Source: Fragilaria crotonensis
Taxonomy: Eukaryota; Bacillariophyta; Fragilariophyceae; Fragilariales; Fragilariaceae
Reading direction: 5' to 3'
NCBI GenBank assembly: GCA_022925895.1
Contig: JAKSYS010000482.1
Coordinates: 1-49,198 of the forward strand
Length of the DNA: 49,198 bases
Made by a program: the position numbers and the translations under genes. Of this stretch, positions 19,590-30,780 are shown piece by piece (the first letter of the stretch is position 1; each line of letters starts with the position of its first letter). The notes beneath the pieces are model-generated. The model saw only the letters and a list, made by a program, of their open reading frames with translations, ran no database searches and was not told the origin of the DNA.

Positions 19590-20471
19590 TTAGTAGATGT
19601 CATTTTGATCACCGATCGAAAGTGCATCTCCACCTCGCGATATTTCACCAGCTGCTGCTGCTGTCGCCTGCAGTTCAGTTCCCACCTCCTCATTCTGACC
19701 ATACTTATCTTGCCACCCTTCCGGCCCGACCACATAATATTCATTGAACTTGACGTACGCATACGTCAGGGCCGCGTACACGACTGCCACGATCGCCTTG
19801 CGCTGCACGGATTTGTCTCGAGTGTGCCAAACGGCTGCGGCACTCGATGCGATCATGAAATTGAATTCATCATTGTCACCGTTGCGTAGCAGACTGACGG
19901 CCGTATCGGTGAATCCCCAAACTGCAAAGACAGGACCCCAGATTTTGGCCCATCGATAGCATTTTCCAGAATATCGTTTGAGACGCATTGGAATCTCTTC
20001 ATTCCAGGGTGTTCCCAAGAGTCCTTCCTTGCGAGTCATGAGATTGGGAAAGCCACGTACTCCGGCAGTGATCAATCCGAATGAAACACCGAGTGCAAAG
20101 TTGGTAGTGGTAACTACAATGATGTTGCGGGTCCCTCTAACTAACTTGCCACCGAATCCAAGTTCCTTGAAGGGTTTAATTACCTTTGTGTGTTGTTTTG
20201 ACGGAACAACTTGAACGACAGTTTCATAATCTTCTGGAATAACTTCATCATCTCCAAGTTCTTCTTCTTCTGCTGCTGCTATGTCATCGACAATGGATGA
20301 TGTAGATGATGCGAACAAATGATAACGTGGTCCAAAGGGACGACTGCGAGGTGCTAGAGCTCGTCTTCGTGACGACACCCCAATCACTCGGATATGGGCA
20401 GGTGACGAAAAGTGTGCGGTTGTTGTCGCTAGAAAGAAAAGGAAGAGAACGGGAGTTCGTACCAGGATCAT
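19590..20471 (-). CDS. Probable plastid-targeted membrane protein, 293 aa
   Basis: From the ATG at 20471 the protein opens with a signal-peptide-like stretch (MILVRTPVLFLFFLATTTA) followed by HFSSP and a basic Ser/Arg-rich segment. That resembles the two-part plastid presequence of diatoms, where a phenylalanine follows the cleavage site. An upstream in-frame ATG at 20561 would bury the signal, so I prefer 20471. After an acidic spacer (EEEELGDDE) come hydrophobic stretches NIIVVTTTNFALGVSFGLIT, WAKIWGPVFAVWGFTDTAVS and AIVAVVYAALTYAYV. The pattern WGPVFA...LLRNGDNDEFNFMIASSAA is reminiscent of Tim17/Tim22/Tim23 family channel proteins, but this is a weak resemblance read by eye. Location in plastid membranes is inferred. 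Confidence 0.7.
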   Translation of the reverse strand: MILVRTPVLFLFFLATTTAHFSSPAHIRVIGVSSRRRALAPRSRPFGPRYHLFASSTSSIVDDIAAAEEEELGDDEVIPEDYETVVQVVPSKQHTKVIKPFKELGFGGKLVRGTRNIIVVTTTNFALGVSFGLITAGVRGFPNLMTRKEGLLGTPWNEEIPMRLKRYSGKCYRWAKIWGPVFAVWGFTDTAVSLLRNGDNDEFNFMIASSAAAVWHTRDKSVQRKAIVAVVYAALTYAYVKFNEYYVVGPEGWQDKYGQNEEVGTELQATAAAAGEISRGGDALSIGDQNDIY

Positions 20472-20784
20472 CTTGGACGCAATCAGTGCCCCGTTCTTGT
20501 ATAGAACTGGAGTTTGAAGAATTGAGATAAAGTGGTTGTGTACGTTTCGTTTTTTTGTCAATCTGTTTCATGTTGTTTGATTGGCAAGATCGTGTATCCA
20601 TGCTCTTGCAGGCCTGTTGTCTTGGCGCTTCCACCTGTCAGCTCCTAGCTATGGTATGATGGAGAATCTTGACACGGTGCGAGAAGCCTGAAATTCAAGC
20701 TAAATTTCAAACGGGTATATAGCGGAAAACTTCAACTTTTTCAGATTCAAGGTTCCCAATTCTTTGGCTCCTCCTACTTGTGCT
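20472..20784. other. Upstream flank of the plastid-protein gene
   Basis: It contains the probable 5' region of the minus-strand gene starting at 20471. No promoter motif is recognised. Confidence 0.4.
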
Positions 20785-21388
20785 CAGGGCTGGCAAAAAC
20801 CTAAAGTTTTCAAAATCAAGATTAGGTTTTTGGGTTTTTGGGCAAAAACCTAGAAAAACCTAAATTTAGGTTTTTGAACTTAGAGTACGTGGTGGCTAGT
20901 ACCTAGTACAGCGTACTGCTGACGTCTGAGACGTATAGTGTACAGTAGAAGCTACTACTAGTAGTCGAAACTCGGATAAAGCCGATGTCTTACGTTTGCA
21001 GTTGCCGCGATGGCGACCAGCCTGGTCCTAGTATCGAGAAGCATCGTCAGCATTGGCAACAAGATCAGCATCATCAGATATCCAGTTGCAATCGCGAAAG
21101 AAGATATAGTTGGTCTTGATGTAAACCAGCTTCTCTATCTTTGCATCGCGCAGGCTGTTTCATCTTAATGATTAGTGCGTATTGCTACTAGGCGTATACA
21201 AGATACCAGACGCAAAACACTCCAAAATCCAGAATACGTCGTTCGCATCTATGCCATGGAATCCGGAATTCTCCCTTGAAACCAGAGCAAAAACCCAAAA
21301 ACCAAAAACCTTGAGTTTTAGAACGATTAGGTTTTTACCAAAAAACCTAAGCAAAAACCTAATCGAAAAACCTAACGTGCCACCCCTG
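20785..21388. mobile_element. Non-autonomous hAT element (MITE), 604 bp
   Basis: The ends are CAGGGCTGGCA at 20785 and, read on minus from 21388, CAGGGGTGGCA. The flanks are a perfect 8-bp direct duplication CTTGTGCT (20777-20784 and 21389-21396). End sequence and duplication length identify the hAT superfamily. Just inside both ends are clusters of AAAAACCTAA and its complement (20794-20875 and 21295-21376), probably subterminal transposase sites. The centre has no frame of interest. Confidence 0.92.
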
Positions 21389-21396
21389 CTTGTGCT

Positions 21397-22121
21397 TTGG
21401 TTCCCGGTGTTCTGTGATAGATCTATGTAGAGCGGGGTATGGGACAAACACACATTTTAAACTTATGACACATTGAAATATATCAATGCATATTCTACTG
21501 GAAGACGTGGTGTGAGATCATACTCTAATCTGCATGATACTTGTATTGCGAGTACTATGGAGTCTATTACGAATTAACCGCTCAACGGTCGAATCCAACC
21601 GACATATTGACGCGTTTTCATGAATAACATGCATACGGATACGTAGGACATGAACAGCACAAGATCGCGGGCCCGGCACTGCGTTGCAGTCCCTTCCCTT
21701 TCTTTTCGACGACCTACTCTCCTCTCTGACTTGATGTGCTCCATACATGCCTGCTTCCCTTGGACTCCAGGTCAAGATTGTATCGTCAACAAACATCAAG
21801 TGTTACGAATTATTACCGCTACGCATTATTAACATTGAACTGCTCACTCTGTGAACAAGTTGTATTGCTTCCAAAGTTCCGAAAACAGTGAGTCGTCGAT
21901 TCGCTACGAGAAACGAAGGAAAGCCATAAACTATAGTACTTGGTCCAGGTAGTCCAAGAACGCTGCGCTCGAATTGAGATTGTGCCAGTGCTGAAACCTG
22001 AGTACTCCGAGTAGGCATTACGAATCAAGGCATCACTAAATCACAACACACGAGGAACAGAATCATCACACGATACTTGTACTCCAGTAACAAGGAACTG
22101 CAATCTTGCACTCATTGAATC
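21397..22121. other. Intergenic, no gene seen
   Basis: Only short frames. This is the flank upstream of the NTF2-like gene at 22122. No clear regulatory motif. Confidence 0.5.
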
Positions 22122-23398
22122 ATGAGCATCCCACCCTACGAATTCCAACGATCTGCTGCAAAAGCACCTTCGTCGGTGGCGGAGTCGAGTCTCGATTATT
22201 CCGAGCCCGTTGATATCGATAACGACTCGTATGTCGATTCCTACATCGCGGGTTCCTCCATCATGACCACGGGTCCTCATCCCTATCCAGATGCCACACG
22301 GACAGTTCACGAAATGCACTTGGCGCTCTTGTACTTACTATCCAATCCAGAAGAATTCCAGAAAGCCTTGCAAGAACGTCCTCCTCGAGGTGCCACAACA
22401 TTGGCACAATGGAATGAAGAATACGATACCGAAGCCAGTGTCAATACAGGTGGCGATACGATATCTGTCATTCCGGGAACATCCACTCCTCTCCCATTCG
22501 TGGTATTTTCCGATGCCGCAGAAGTTGTTCTTCCCCAAGCTCACACGGCGTCGCAATTGTTTGGTGTCGAACGAGTTGAGGGCATTGAACTCGAAGCCGC
22601 AGCGGGTGTTCCAGCCATTTCGCAATTGTTTCTCCGATGGTTGGCACTCATGCCAGGGGCGGACCATTTGAATATTATTGATCCACCAGGATTGACAGTC
22701 ATGAGAATCGCTGGAGGTCGGTATCGCGTGACGGCGGCACATCGCGTGGTGTGGACGTGAGTATCTTTGTGTGTGATGTGGCCGTTGGTGAATTGTGTGG
22801 TGACTCGCACTCTCGTCGATCCTAACCACACATGGCATCTTACTAACACACACTTTGTACTTGCAGATGGATGAATGAGTTTGTGCAAATTGAAGAAAAT
22901 GAATCCGTCCTTGAAGTTGGGGACTTGGTCCACATGACAATTGTCGACGTGTTTTAGACCGATAACAATGGAAGGCTCCTATCCTACTGTCCCACCTTTG
23001 ACAATCGAGACATTCGCAAAACGACCTTGGCCACGGAAACCATTCGCAAATCATCGTCCAAAATCATGTCGCAGTGGTCTGTCATTGCCAATTCGCAAGC
23101 CGCCGCCCGATTGAATCAGGGGGTCAATTATGCTGCCAAAATGGGTATGGAGGCGGCCAAGTCGACCTATGATTCTGTCAAGAACTCCATTGATGAGCGC
23201 ATGGGGACTCCTATGAAGCAGCAACTACAACAGTCGCCGAATTTGAATGCACAGCAACAAGGCAATGCTCTGAGCTTCGAAGAAACCGTAAATGACAGCG
23301 TACAATCGGCCGCGTCGCGACGAACAGAATCCGAAGGGAGCAGTGAAGCAGATCTATCGCGTACCAAGACGGATACTGTTCGAAGGCAAATGGTCTGA
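22122..23398 (+). CDS. NTF2/SnoaL-like domain protein, spliced, in-frame TAG at 22955
   Basis: Exon 1 (22122-22756) and exon 2 (from 22867) are joined by a 110-bp intron with GTGAGT donor and TTGCAG acceptor, restoring VVWT|WMNEF in frame. The fold is suggested by PGLTVMRIAGGRYRVTAAHRVVW, then WMNEFVQIEENESVLEVGDLVHMTIVDVF, then NGRLLSYCPTFDNRDIR, typical of the beta-sheet of NTF2/SnoaL-like domains. Codon 242 is TAG (22955-22957), yet the same frame continues directly with TDNNGRLLSYCPTFDNR and a further C-terminal tail to 23398. With the stop passed, the product would be 388 residues. Without it, 241. The stop falls inside the conserved domain where Glu would be natural, so a point mutation, sequence error or readthrough are all possible. 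Function is unknown. Confidence 0.7.
22757..22866 (+). other. Spliceosomal intron (110 bp) of the NTF2-like gene
   Basis: It begins GTGAGTATC and ends ACTTGCAG. Removal joins AC|A (Thr) and keeps the frame. Confidence 0.8.
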
Positions 23399-23639
23399 AA
23401 TCAAACAAAATAGCCTTGCAGTTGTAAAACGTTGTTAATTCTTGTTTTGATTAGGATCTTCCCCGTATGAGGGAAGCTGCTACTATCTCCTCGCTCTCCA
23501 CACAGCAATGTACTCCAGAAAGGTGGCAGTGCAAGTCGATGAGCTAATATTTGTATGACAGTTCATGAAGCAAAACTGAGCAACTTCTTGTTCTCACGAT
23601 GGCATCCGGTTCATTGTATCTTTCTTGGATAGAAAAATT

Positions 23640-25896
23640 CTAATCTTGATGAGGTCGGGCTTGTCCGCGGCGGCGCTTTTTCAACACGGCGCTGAGGGCT
23701 AGTGTCGCCCCTGCAGCCAACCACAAACCACTAACAAGTCGAATGTCACCAACACATGCATCGGATTCCAACAACCGTTCTGGTGATGCCTTGGATAGGT
23801 GTGGAAAGCATCCCCCATCCTTTGATGTACATAGCAGACTTCGCACTCGGTCATACCGCATTGCAGACTTATCCAAGAGCATAAAGTACGTTCTTGCCGG
23901 GAGCAACACAAACTGCTCCACACCTTTAACGAAACTACTGCTTTCGTAGGATGCTCCCACGACTCCGACACATGCTTCCGGTTCGCCAAACATCCCCCAG
24001 ACAATTCCCCACGAAACATAGACCAACCATGCAGTCATGACTACAACCATGACTTCTAATGCGCGTCCCCGCACATCGACGCCGGCGATTCTCTTTAGCA
24101 CCGATGCCAAGCCTCCACCCAAGACAGCCATGATGTAGAACGAAGGAGGCAGGAACGAGAAAGCCAAATCGTACAGTAGAGGGTCCCTGAGGATGCCAGG
24201 GATCAAAACAAGCAATAAACTGCCATACACAACGACAGACCACCAGAATCTGGATGGTTTGTAGCAGACGTGTTTGTGAACAATGTGCCACGAAACATTC
24301 TGGCATTGTCGTGAGCAGTAATATGAGCGCAAACAGCGAACACACTTCCACCGAGCTCTTCTTCGGCATAGACTGCAGGCCCATCGGCGTCGCGAGACAC
24401 CGCGTTTCTTCAACAAGCGTCGTGCCCGGCAGTAGAGAGCGACGATAGGCGAAACAATAACCGGCGCCATGGGACGAAACCATCGTCGTCGAACAAGAGC
24501 TGCTCCCAGTTGCCATCCAAAGTGCGGCTGACGCAAGGCTGCCATAACATGAGGTGGCATTGCTTCTAGCCATTCCTCTTCGACTTGAGAGACTGGTCGC
24601 GACGATGGTGGTGGAAGAGCGTAGGGTTTGGAGCACGTTTCACAATGAGTTCCATTTCGCGCCTCAGGATGACGCGATCGACATCGCCATTGTTCGACAC
24701 AAAGGTAGTGGACAAATGCCATGGATCCAGAGCATTCACAGGGCGCTAGCAACGGATTGTCACCTGCATCCGTTTCACCATTTTCGTCATCATCGTGAAG
24801 CCCATCGCGACAGATACGACAAAAAACATGCTGGCCTTCGAACGGAATGGTGACGGGTGGGACTAAACCATCATCGTAGTTACTGAGTAGGTTCAAGACC
24901 GTGCTAGAAGGAAATACGACGCCGGTTCGCAAGCATCGCAGTGTTTTCTCGTCAGAATTAACAGCGTAAAATCCTGGAGAAGGGGCCCTAGATCCTTCCA
25001 CAAACGTCTCGTGATTCGACAAAAGCGAGGCAGGCTGAAACTCCGTAGACGATTCAGTCGCGGGAGGCATTTCCTCCGCAGGATTTGCTGGATTTTCGAG
25101 CACTGAAGGATCTGAAATGACGGAAGGAAACATGGTTAGTGCGGCCACCTAGAAGTACGAACCATAGGATACCATGCAGTTAAATCTCACCATCACTAGC
25201 CTTGGAATTTGTCTCTTGCAGCTTTGATTGAATGCTGTTCGTTCCATCTCCATCTCCCGCTCCTGCGTCGAAGGTTTGCTTGATGTGATTCGTGTGCGCC
25301 ACAAGACAGACATAACCTGCAAAACCACCCTTGGTGCCAGGCCAACGGAGTCGCAACCAGTAGTTCGAGTGCATGAAGACAACATCATCGACCAATACCA
25401 CTTCAGAGTGTCTAATTCTCCTAATCGCATTAACCGACTGTGACGACAAGGGCGTGGAAGACGATGCTAAATGACGAGTCGATGGCCCAGTTCGTTCAGG
25501 ACCTCCATGTCCGATATTCACCATAGTTGTACCTGAAGTTTCGGTGCTTGGTTGGTTTCTGGTTTCCTCCCAATCGTCTTCTTCTTCTTGATGCTGTTGC
25601 TGTTCGTCTTCGTGTTGGTCATGTTCTAACTCGTTCATGGCAATCCTGCTTGTAGTATTCACGTTTCCTTCATTGGTTGTGACGGTGACAGTAACCGTAG
25701 ACGACCCGTGCCAAGTGCTCCCAGCGGTGGAACGAGCCACGTCGGATACCTCTCGATCTCGATCAACACCTTCACCCGTACTATTACTATTGGCAGAGGA
25801 CCTGGCATTGAGAGGGAAGGGATGGGGATATACCGGAATGCCATGGCGCCAGGGTTCAACGCTGTTGACGCCAGGTTTGCAAAGATAGATTGGCAT
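23640..25896 (-). CDS. RING-CH + MYND zinc-finger membrane protein, ~725 aa, spliced
   Basis: I join exon 1 (25896-25191) and exon 2 (25111-23640) across a 79-bp intron (GTGAG...TTTCAG) whose removal restores an Asp codon in phase. The N-terminal part is acidic and Gln-rich with a folded-looking patch (SEVVLVDDVVFMHSNYWLRL). Exon 2 carries a RING-CH finger (C-x2-C, C-x-C, H-x2-C, C-x2-C; about residues 333-395), the form of membrane E3 ubiquitin ligases of the MARCH type. A MYND finger (CSLC...KCVRC...YYCSRQCQ...H-x3-C, about 481-518) usually binds proline-rich partners. Three hydrophobic segments follow at about 526-543, 558-575 and 589-608. A role as a membrane ubiquitin ligase is inferred from the fingers. 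If the intron call is wrong, exon 2 alone could start at the ATG for MFPSVISD. Confidence 0.78.
25112..25190 (-). other. Predicted 79-bp intron of the RING-CH/MYND gene
   Basis: On minus it begins GTGAGATTTAAC and ends CGTCATTTCAG. It is phase 1, and splicing removes the TAA at the end of the first frame. Length fits the short introns seen elsewhere in the window. Confidence 0.65.
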
Positions 25897-26873
25897 TGTG
25901 CTCTAAACACTGCGCACTGCGCACCGCACACCAATCAGAAAGAACGATTGCCGAGGCTATACCTACACTCGAACGCAGTGCGATTCACTGAACTCTTCAA
26001 TGATTGAGCTGTTCGTGCGTTCCAGCTATTAGTGAGATTCGTCAATTCAATTGGATGCTACTACTGAGCACTTGAGAATTGTCGATCTTCAAGTCCAAGG
26101 TTGCAACGCAACAGAACCAGCCCAGCTGGAAGGAATGCAAATGCTCCAGTACTTGTCCTCGAGTACGCTAACTCGGAGTACAAAGTACTGTTTGTACAAG
26201 GTACGATACCAATTTCCAATTTCCGATGTCTCGACGGCGCTTGGTCGTATGATAGGTCGTTGCATGCTCACATCAATCAGGTTTGAAAGGTACTGAGTAC
26301 TGAGTATAACAGTACTTTGTGGAATTTGTAGGAGGTACAATACTGCTACGACAGTGGCAGTAGGGTGCCCTTGAGTTCTCTGTCGCACGATCGAACGAAT
26401 GGACAGCCAATTGGCAGCCATTTCCCACATCCGTTCACTCGGGTTTGGTGTGTGCCTGTTTTTTGATTTGCATGCTTGTCCATGCCGTAAATCGTGTTTT
26501 ACAGATGCAACAAGAAACAAATATTGCACGCATGGTACCGTTGTATTAATACTGAGTACTGTAGTACTGGCTAACAGGGAATACGGCATTGCTCTTCATG
26601 TACCACTATGAATACATCATTTTAACTGCAAAAGGATGGCACGCGTCACAATTCGGATTACTCGCATTACACCGACGTTGACTCTATTACAAATCTCAAC
26701 CAATCTTTCAGTTCAGTTTCTTTCACTGCATAGCTCAAGCAACAATAAAGTCCTGGTGCTTCATGAAGCCAAGGTACTCATGGTATTCAATAGCGCGAAG
26801 CTCAGTGGTTGTAGTCCGTCGCCGCCTCTAATGCGAATCTAGGAGTAATTCAATCTTCGCATCATAGCTTGCA
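25897..26873. other. Intergenic, GTAC-rich in its middle
   Basis: This is upstream of the RING-CH/MYND gene (minus) and downstream of the SANT gene (minus). 26140-26330 contains many AGTACT/GTAC motifs like the region before DUS3. No gene recognised. Confidence 0.5.
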
Positions 26874-27686
26874 CTATCTTGGTTTCCCACCATTCGCATG
26901 TGCTGACACTTCGTGAGTGTCCAATATCCAAGAGCTTCCTATATCGTCATCCGGCTGATACTGTCGCTTCCATTCCTTGTAGTGCTTTGTCTTCTTCCAA
27001 ATATAATAAAAAGCAACAACATCCTTCGTTTGCTTGTTGACAAGATGTTTGTGTGCTATTCTTGAAAAGTCTTTCCCATATTGCATCAACGCGGCCTCAA
27101 ACAAGGCAACTTCTCGCGGTGACCAGTCTTCCCATACAGTCCGTTGTCGCAAGGGGCTCGTCAAGTATCCCAACGTTGTGATGCGTTCCAATCCATCCCA
27201 ATAAGGATTCACTTTCCCATCACCACTATTTGTTGGCATCATTAAATGACCAACTGCTTCGGTGTAGTATTCCATCAATACATGCGCGCGCCAGCGTTTA
27301 TTGGTTTTTGTTGATGGAGTTGTTGTCGTTGTTGGTAATGTTGTTGATACTGACGCACTTGATCGTTCTTGGTGAAGGATCTCGTCACTGACCTTTTCGT
27401 CGTTCTTCTCCAAGTTTTTGTTGTCGTTGCTATTAGATATGGACGTGGTCTCAAGAGGTTGCACGTTATTTGGAACATGAAAACCATCCAACGTTGTCGC
27501 AGTCGTCTCTGTCACCAGACCCACTCCTACACCATCAGTCACGTTGTGCTCAAGTTTCATTTTCTTTGAGGATAGTTCAAAAGAATCCTCGTTTTCATCC
27601 TTTACATTGTAACTAATAGTGTGATTGTTGTCTTCCTCATCGGTATGGCTTCGTTTGGTAGTGTTGGTGTTCTGGTCGGTCATCAT
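26874..27686 (-). CDS. SANT/Myb-domain protein, ~270 aa
   Basis: The C-terminal third holds a SANT domain (about residues 185-240) of the chromatin type: W-x2-WSPREVALFEAALMQYGKDF, then RIAHKHL, KTKDVVAFYYIWKKT and HYKEW. FYYxWKKT is the signature of SANT domains that follow ELM2 regions in CoREST, MTA and MIER proteins, which sit in histone deacetylase complexes. Before it, YTEAVGHLMMP...YWDGLERITTLGYL may be a degenerate ELM2-like stretch. The N-terminal 130 residues are disordered, rich in Asn, Thr, Glu and Lys. A nuclear role in transcription or chromatin is inferred from the domain. Start chosen at ATG 27686. A second ATG follows immediately. Confidence 0.8.
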   Translation of the reverse strand: MMTDQNTNTTKRSHTDEEDNNHTISYNVKDENEDSFELSSKKMKLEHNVTDGVGVGLVTETTATTLDGFHVPNNVQPLETTSISNSNDNKNLEKNDEKVSDEILHQERSSASVSTTLPTTTTTPSTKTNKRWRAHVLMEYYTEAVGHLMMPTNSGDGKVNPYWDGLERITTLGYLTSPLRQRTVWEDWSPREVALFEAALMQYGKDFSRIAHKHLVNKQTKDVVAFYYIWKKTKHYKEWKRQYQPDDDIGSSWILDTHEVSAHANGGKPR

Positions 27687-28961
27687 GGACAATCATGGAT
27701 CATCAATCATCAATGATCATGGTCTATCGCCATCACATGAAACACACTCGGTATCGGTCCCATTGTGCCAGTATTACAGAATGGGCCACACAATGAAAAA
27801 CGTAGTACAAGTACTGAAGTACTACAAGTACATGTACCATACATCATACCCCTAACGCACTGTAGCAGCTTGAATTAAAACCTGTGCTGTAGGGAAACGT
27901 ACAGTATGTACGAGTCCATGAGATGGGAGATGTGCAGGGGTGTTTAATTAAGGCGATCCGGCCGGCGCGCCTACTGACGCCTTAATTAGTTAATTAAGGC
28001 GCCAAATTCGGACCTCAAGAAGGCGCAGGGGTTAGGGGTTCGGAAACTTAGAGGGTTGTCATACGATTATACGATTACTTTGGACCAGGGGTTATAGGGT
28101 TAACCCGTCGAGAATGTGACAGCTTAGCAGACATGCTGCAGTACCATGTACCATACATGTACATGTACTGTGTACTAGAAAATGGATAAACTCAAGAACT
28201 TTGTATGCATACACGTTACTTGGTACTACAACGACGTAGAAGTTCCTCCAGCTACAGTACTGTCCCAAACGTGCGAGGTCGAAATCCCAATCAGGCGAGG
28301 GGTCATCATCACAGTACGAAACGTGCAGGATATTACATGGTCGATTCGATTTCCTGTAAGTAAAAAAGTGTGAAAAACCGAGAGAGTCACAGTAATTTGT
28401 GTCAAGGTTATGGCGTAGAGATGTAACTCAGCTCATACATAACGAAACGAGGATAGGGAGTTCATGTTGTACTGCTGCTTTGGGGTTTTGTACACCAGTG
28501 TCAACTCGGAACAAGGAACAAAGGGAGTTAGTTCATGGTGTACATGTTCATGGTACCCAGTGCAGTAGAAAGTTGAACACAACACACAAAACTCATCACT
28601 CTTGTTCGTTTGCGAACTCAGATTGTGATCTCATTGTTTGCACACTTCAAAGGACTGTTTCTTTGAGTACTATTGGACGAGAGAGTAGCCAGAGAGTATT
28701 AGTGAGTGCGGAAGAGATCCGACTCGACAACAAGTATTTTGAACGCAGAGAAGAACAAGAATAGGCATTGCAAGGAAAGAGGAGAGTTCTGTTCTTATCA
28801 CGTTCTCTCCGAGTCTGTGATTCTGCTATCTGCTACTGTTACTACTTGGCCACTTGACACTACGGGTAGTTCGTGTTACTGATCCGCAACTGCCTACTCC
28901 GATTACGGAGAACAAATCTACAAGAACAAACTCCTGCAGATTAAACGATTACACACAGAAG
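27687..28961. other. Intergenic with GTAC clusters and an AT/GC palindrome
   Basis: It is bounded by divergent genes. 27790-27840 and 28130-28175 are GTAC-rich. 27943-28001 holds a compound palindrome (listed separately), and 28030-28105 has several GGGGTTAGGG/GGGTTA-like degenerate runs. No coding sequence recognised. Confidence 0.5.
27943..28001. repeat. Compound palindrome with TTAATTAAGGCG arms
   Basis: TTAATTAAGGCG occurs at 27944-27955. CGCCTTAATTA at 27978-27988 is followed two bases later by its exact complement TAATTAAGGCG at 27991-28001. Between lies a GC-rich block with GGCGCGCC (27964-27971). Confidence 0.8.
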
Positions 28962-30244
28962 ATGGCCAACGCAAGTCGATTCGCAGAACGATCGCGATCC
29001 ATTCCAATACCAATTCAAAGGTTTGGAGAACCGACGCGAGACAGCGGGGACAGCAGCAGTGACGATGATGGAGATCTTAAGAATGACGAACGTAGAGGCC
29101 TGGAAGACGAATTCAGGGCGCTGTCTCTGGCACGTGTTGCTGGCTCCGTTCCTGCGAGACGAACTGGGATTCAGCGACATGCGCCCATCCATCGACCATT
29201 TTCCCTACCACCCAACGCGCCGCTGCTCCGTAGTAGAGGTTCGGGAGACCGAGAATGGTACGTTGAAGATCGTGTCCAACCAGTGAAAAATATGGCACTT
29301 GTTTGCCCGTGTCATGGGAAATCGGAACCATCACACCACGTGACAATGAATTGTGTGCATGTACTGCACTCAATTCGAGCTTCATTCCAGATGGCCCTTG
29401 CTTTGCCCACACACATCCTTTTCTTCCCAATTGAAGTTGCGACGCTTTTGTCCTCGTCAATCATCCTCGTTGCTGTTGAACATGTTGCTTGACTATCACA
29501 CTCACGAAGCTCCATCTCACGTTTTGGCTGTCCTTCATTCACAGTGATCAACCGCCCCCAATAGAACTGACTGAGAATATAGACTCCCATCTGTCACTGT
29601 CTTATGGGTCCTTGCGAGAATCTCAAATGGAAGGAAAGTTCATGGATGGTCCGGCAAGTTACCGCGATCGCACAGGACAGATTCACGAGTTGCGAAACAA
29701 CCAGCAGATTCGCCTCGATGCAACTGCCACTAGCTATCACCTACCCCAACTACTCCCCCCTCTGAATACACTCGCAAAATTCAATGCCGCAGGAAATTTA
29801 GAATCTTCTCTTGGCGAACGGATCAGGCAAGGAGCTACAGCCAATAACGCAAGCAACAATAAATCCCCAACGACGTCGACGCTCGCCAGTATGATGCAAG
29901 GAAAATCACCTCCACCGATCCCTGCCGACTATCTGCCTCAGCCCTATCAAGGTTTGTATGATCATCATGATGGGTATGACAATGCTGCAGTGTTCTCAAC
30001 ATCCTTGACTGGATTGGAAGTCTTGCAAGCCAGCGATCTATGCAGGCGCCAACGAGACGTTCCAAGTCACAAGACCAACGGTCAACGACCATCCAGTACG
30101 CCACATTACTTGCCAGAAATACCACTTCCATTGGCACCACAAGAACAACCACATCTTGCTGTTGTTGGAGATGCGCACTTCTTACCCGATGACAACGATG
30201 AGGAATTTCATCACCATGACATCTTTGAATTAGAAATGGAGTAA
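28962..30244 (+). CDS. Hypothetical protein, predicted spliced, ~331 aa
   Basis: I propose exon 1 from the ATG at 28962 (MANASRFAERSRS) to 29257 and exon 2 from 29545 to 30244, joined across a 287-bp intron with GTACGT donor and CATTCACAG acceptor that keeps the frame. The product is low in hydrophobic content. It has an acidic Ser/Asp patch (DSGDSSSDDDGD), a Pro-rich middle with LPQLLPPLNTLAKF, and an acidic His-rich C-terminus (DDNDEEFHHHDIFELEME). No domain is recognised. Short motifs such as LPQLLPPL and YLPEIPLPL suggest interaction motifs of a regulatory protein, but that is speculation. If the intron is not real, exon 2 could be a separate frame starting at 29489. Confidence 0.5.
29258..29544 (+). 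other. Predicted 287-bp intron of the hypothetical gene
   Basis: Starts GTACGTTG, ends CATTCACAG; phase 2. It is longer than the other introns here, so the call is tentative. Confidence 0.45.
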
Positions 30245-30358
30245 TGTTTTTCGGAAACTACCAATCGTACGAACAATGGCGCGGGTGACGAATATCAATG
30301 TCGACACGGCCCGCACTACACTATGCTCTCACACTAACTCACACAAACACAACACGCG

Positions 30359-30376
30359 CACACACACACACACACA
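30359..30376. repeat. (CA)n microsatellite
   Basis: A run of about nine CA dinucleotides, with further CA-rich sequence just upstream. The rest of 30245-30780 holds no convincing gene. Confidence 0.9.
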
Positions 30377-30780
30377 TATGACGAATGTATCGTGCTTGAT
30401 CTGGCAACCAACACACGGTCCTCCCCATTTGGAAAACATGACGCTCTTCCAAAACTGCAATCTTTGTTATTGTTGTGGTCGATGCACCAGGGAATGTGCC
30501 TACCCAACAATGGAAAATGAAACTTGCGCGGTCTGTTCGACAAGATCCTTCTTTCAGACGAATGGTGAGAACTTTTATTGAATGATTAGTAGCACGCAGA
30601 CAGCAACAGTTTTTTAGCCCTGATTTAAATTGAAAGCAATTTCGTTACCACGCTTAAGGAGTATATAACCGTCGTCCTTGCCAATCACAACCAAGACGAC
30701 ATCCACCAAGAAAGAAATCCACACACTCAATAGTCGCCAAAAATTGCAAAATAATCTGACATAGACTGCATCCTTCCTAT

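Noticed and set aside
20794-21376. Interstitial telomere repeats (CCTAA-like)
   Set aside because: Irregular AAAAACCTAA words placed symmetrically inside hAT ends fit subterminal transposon sites better.
22338-23054. 238-codon minus-strand frame
   Set aside because: Antisense to the spliced NTF2-like gene. Cys/His-rich by chance from the opposite strand.
30276-30581. Frame with CYCCGRC-like cysteines
   Set aside because: It runs through a CA microsatellite, is short and has no finger spacing.
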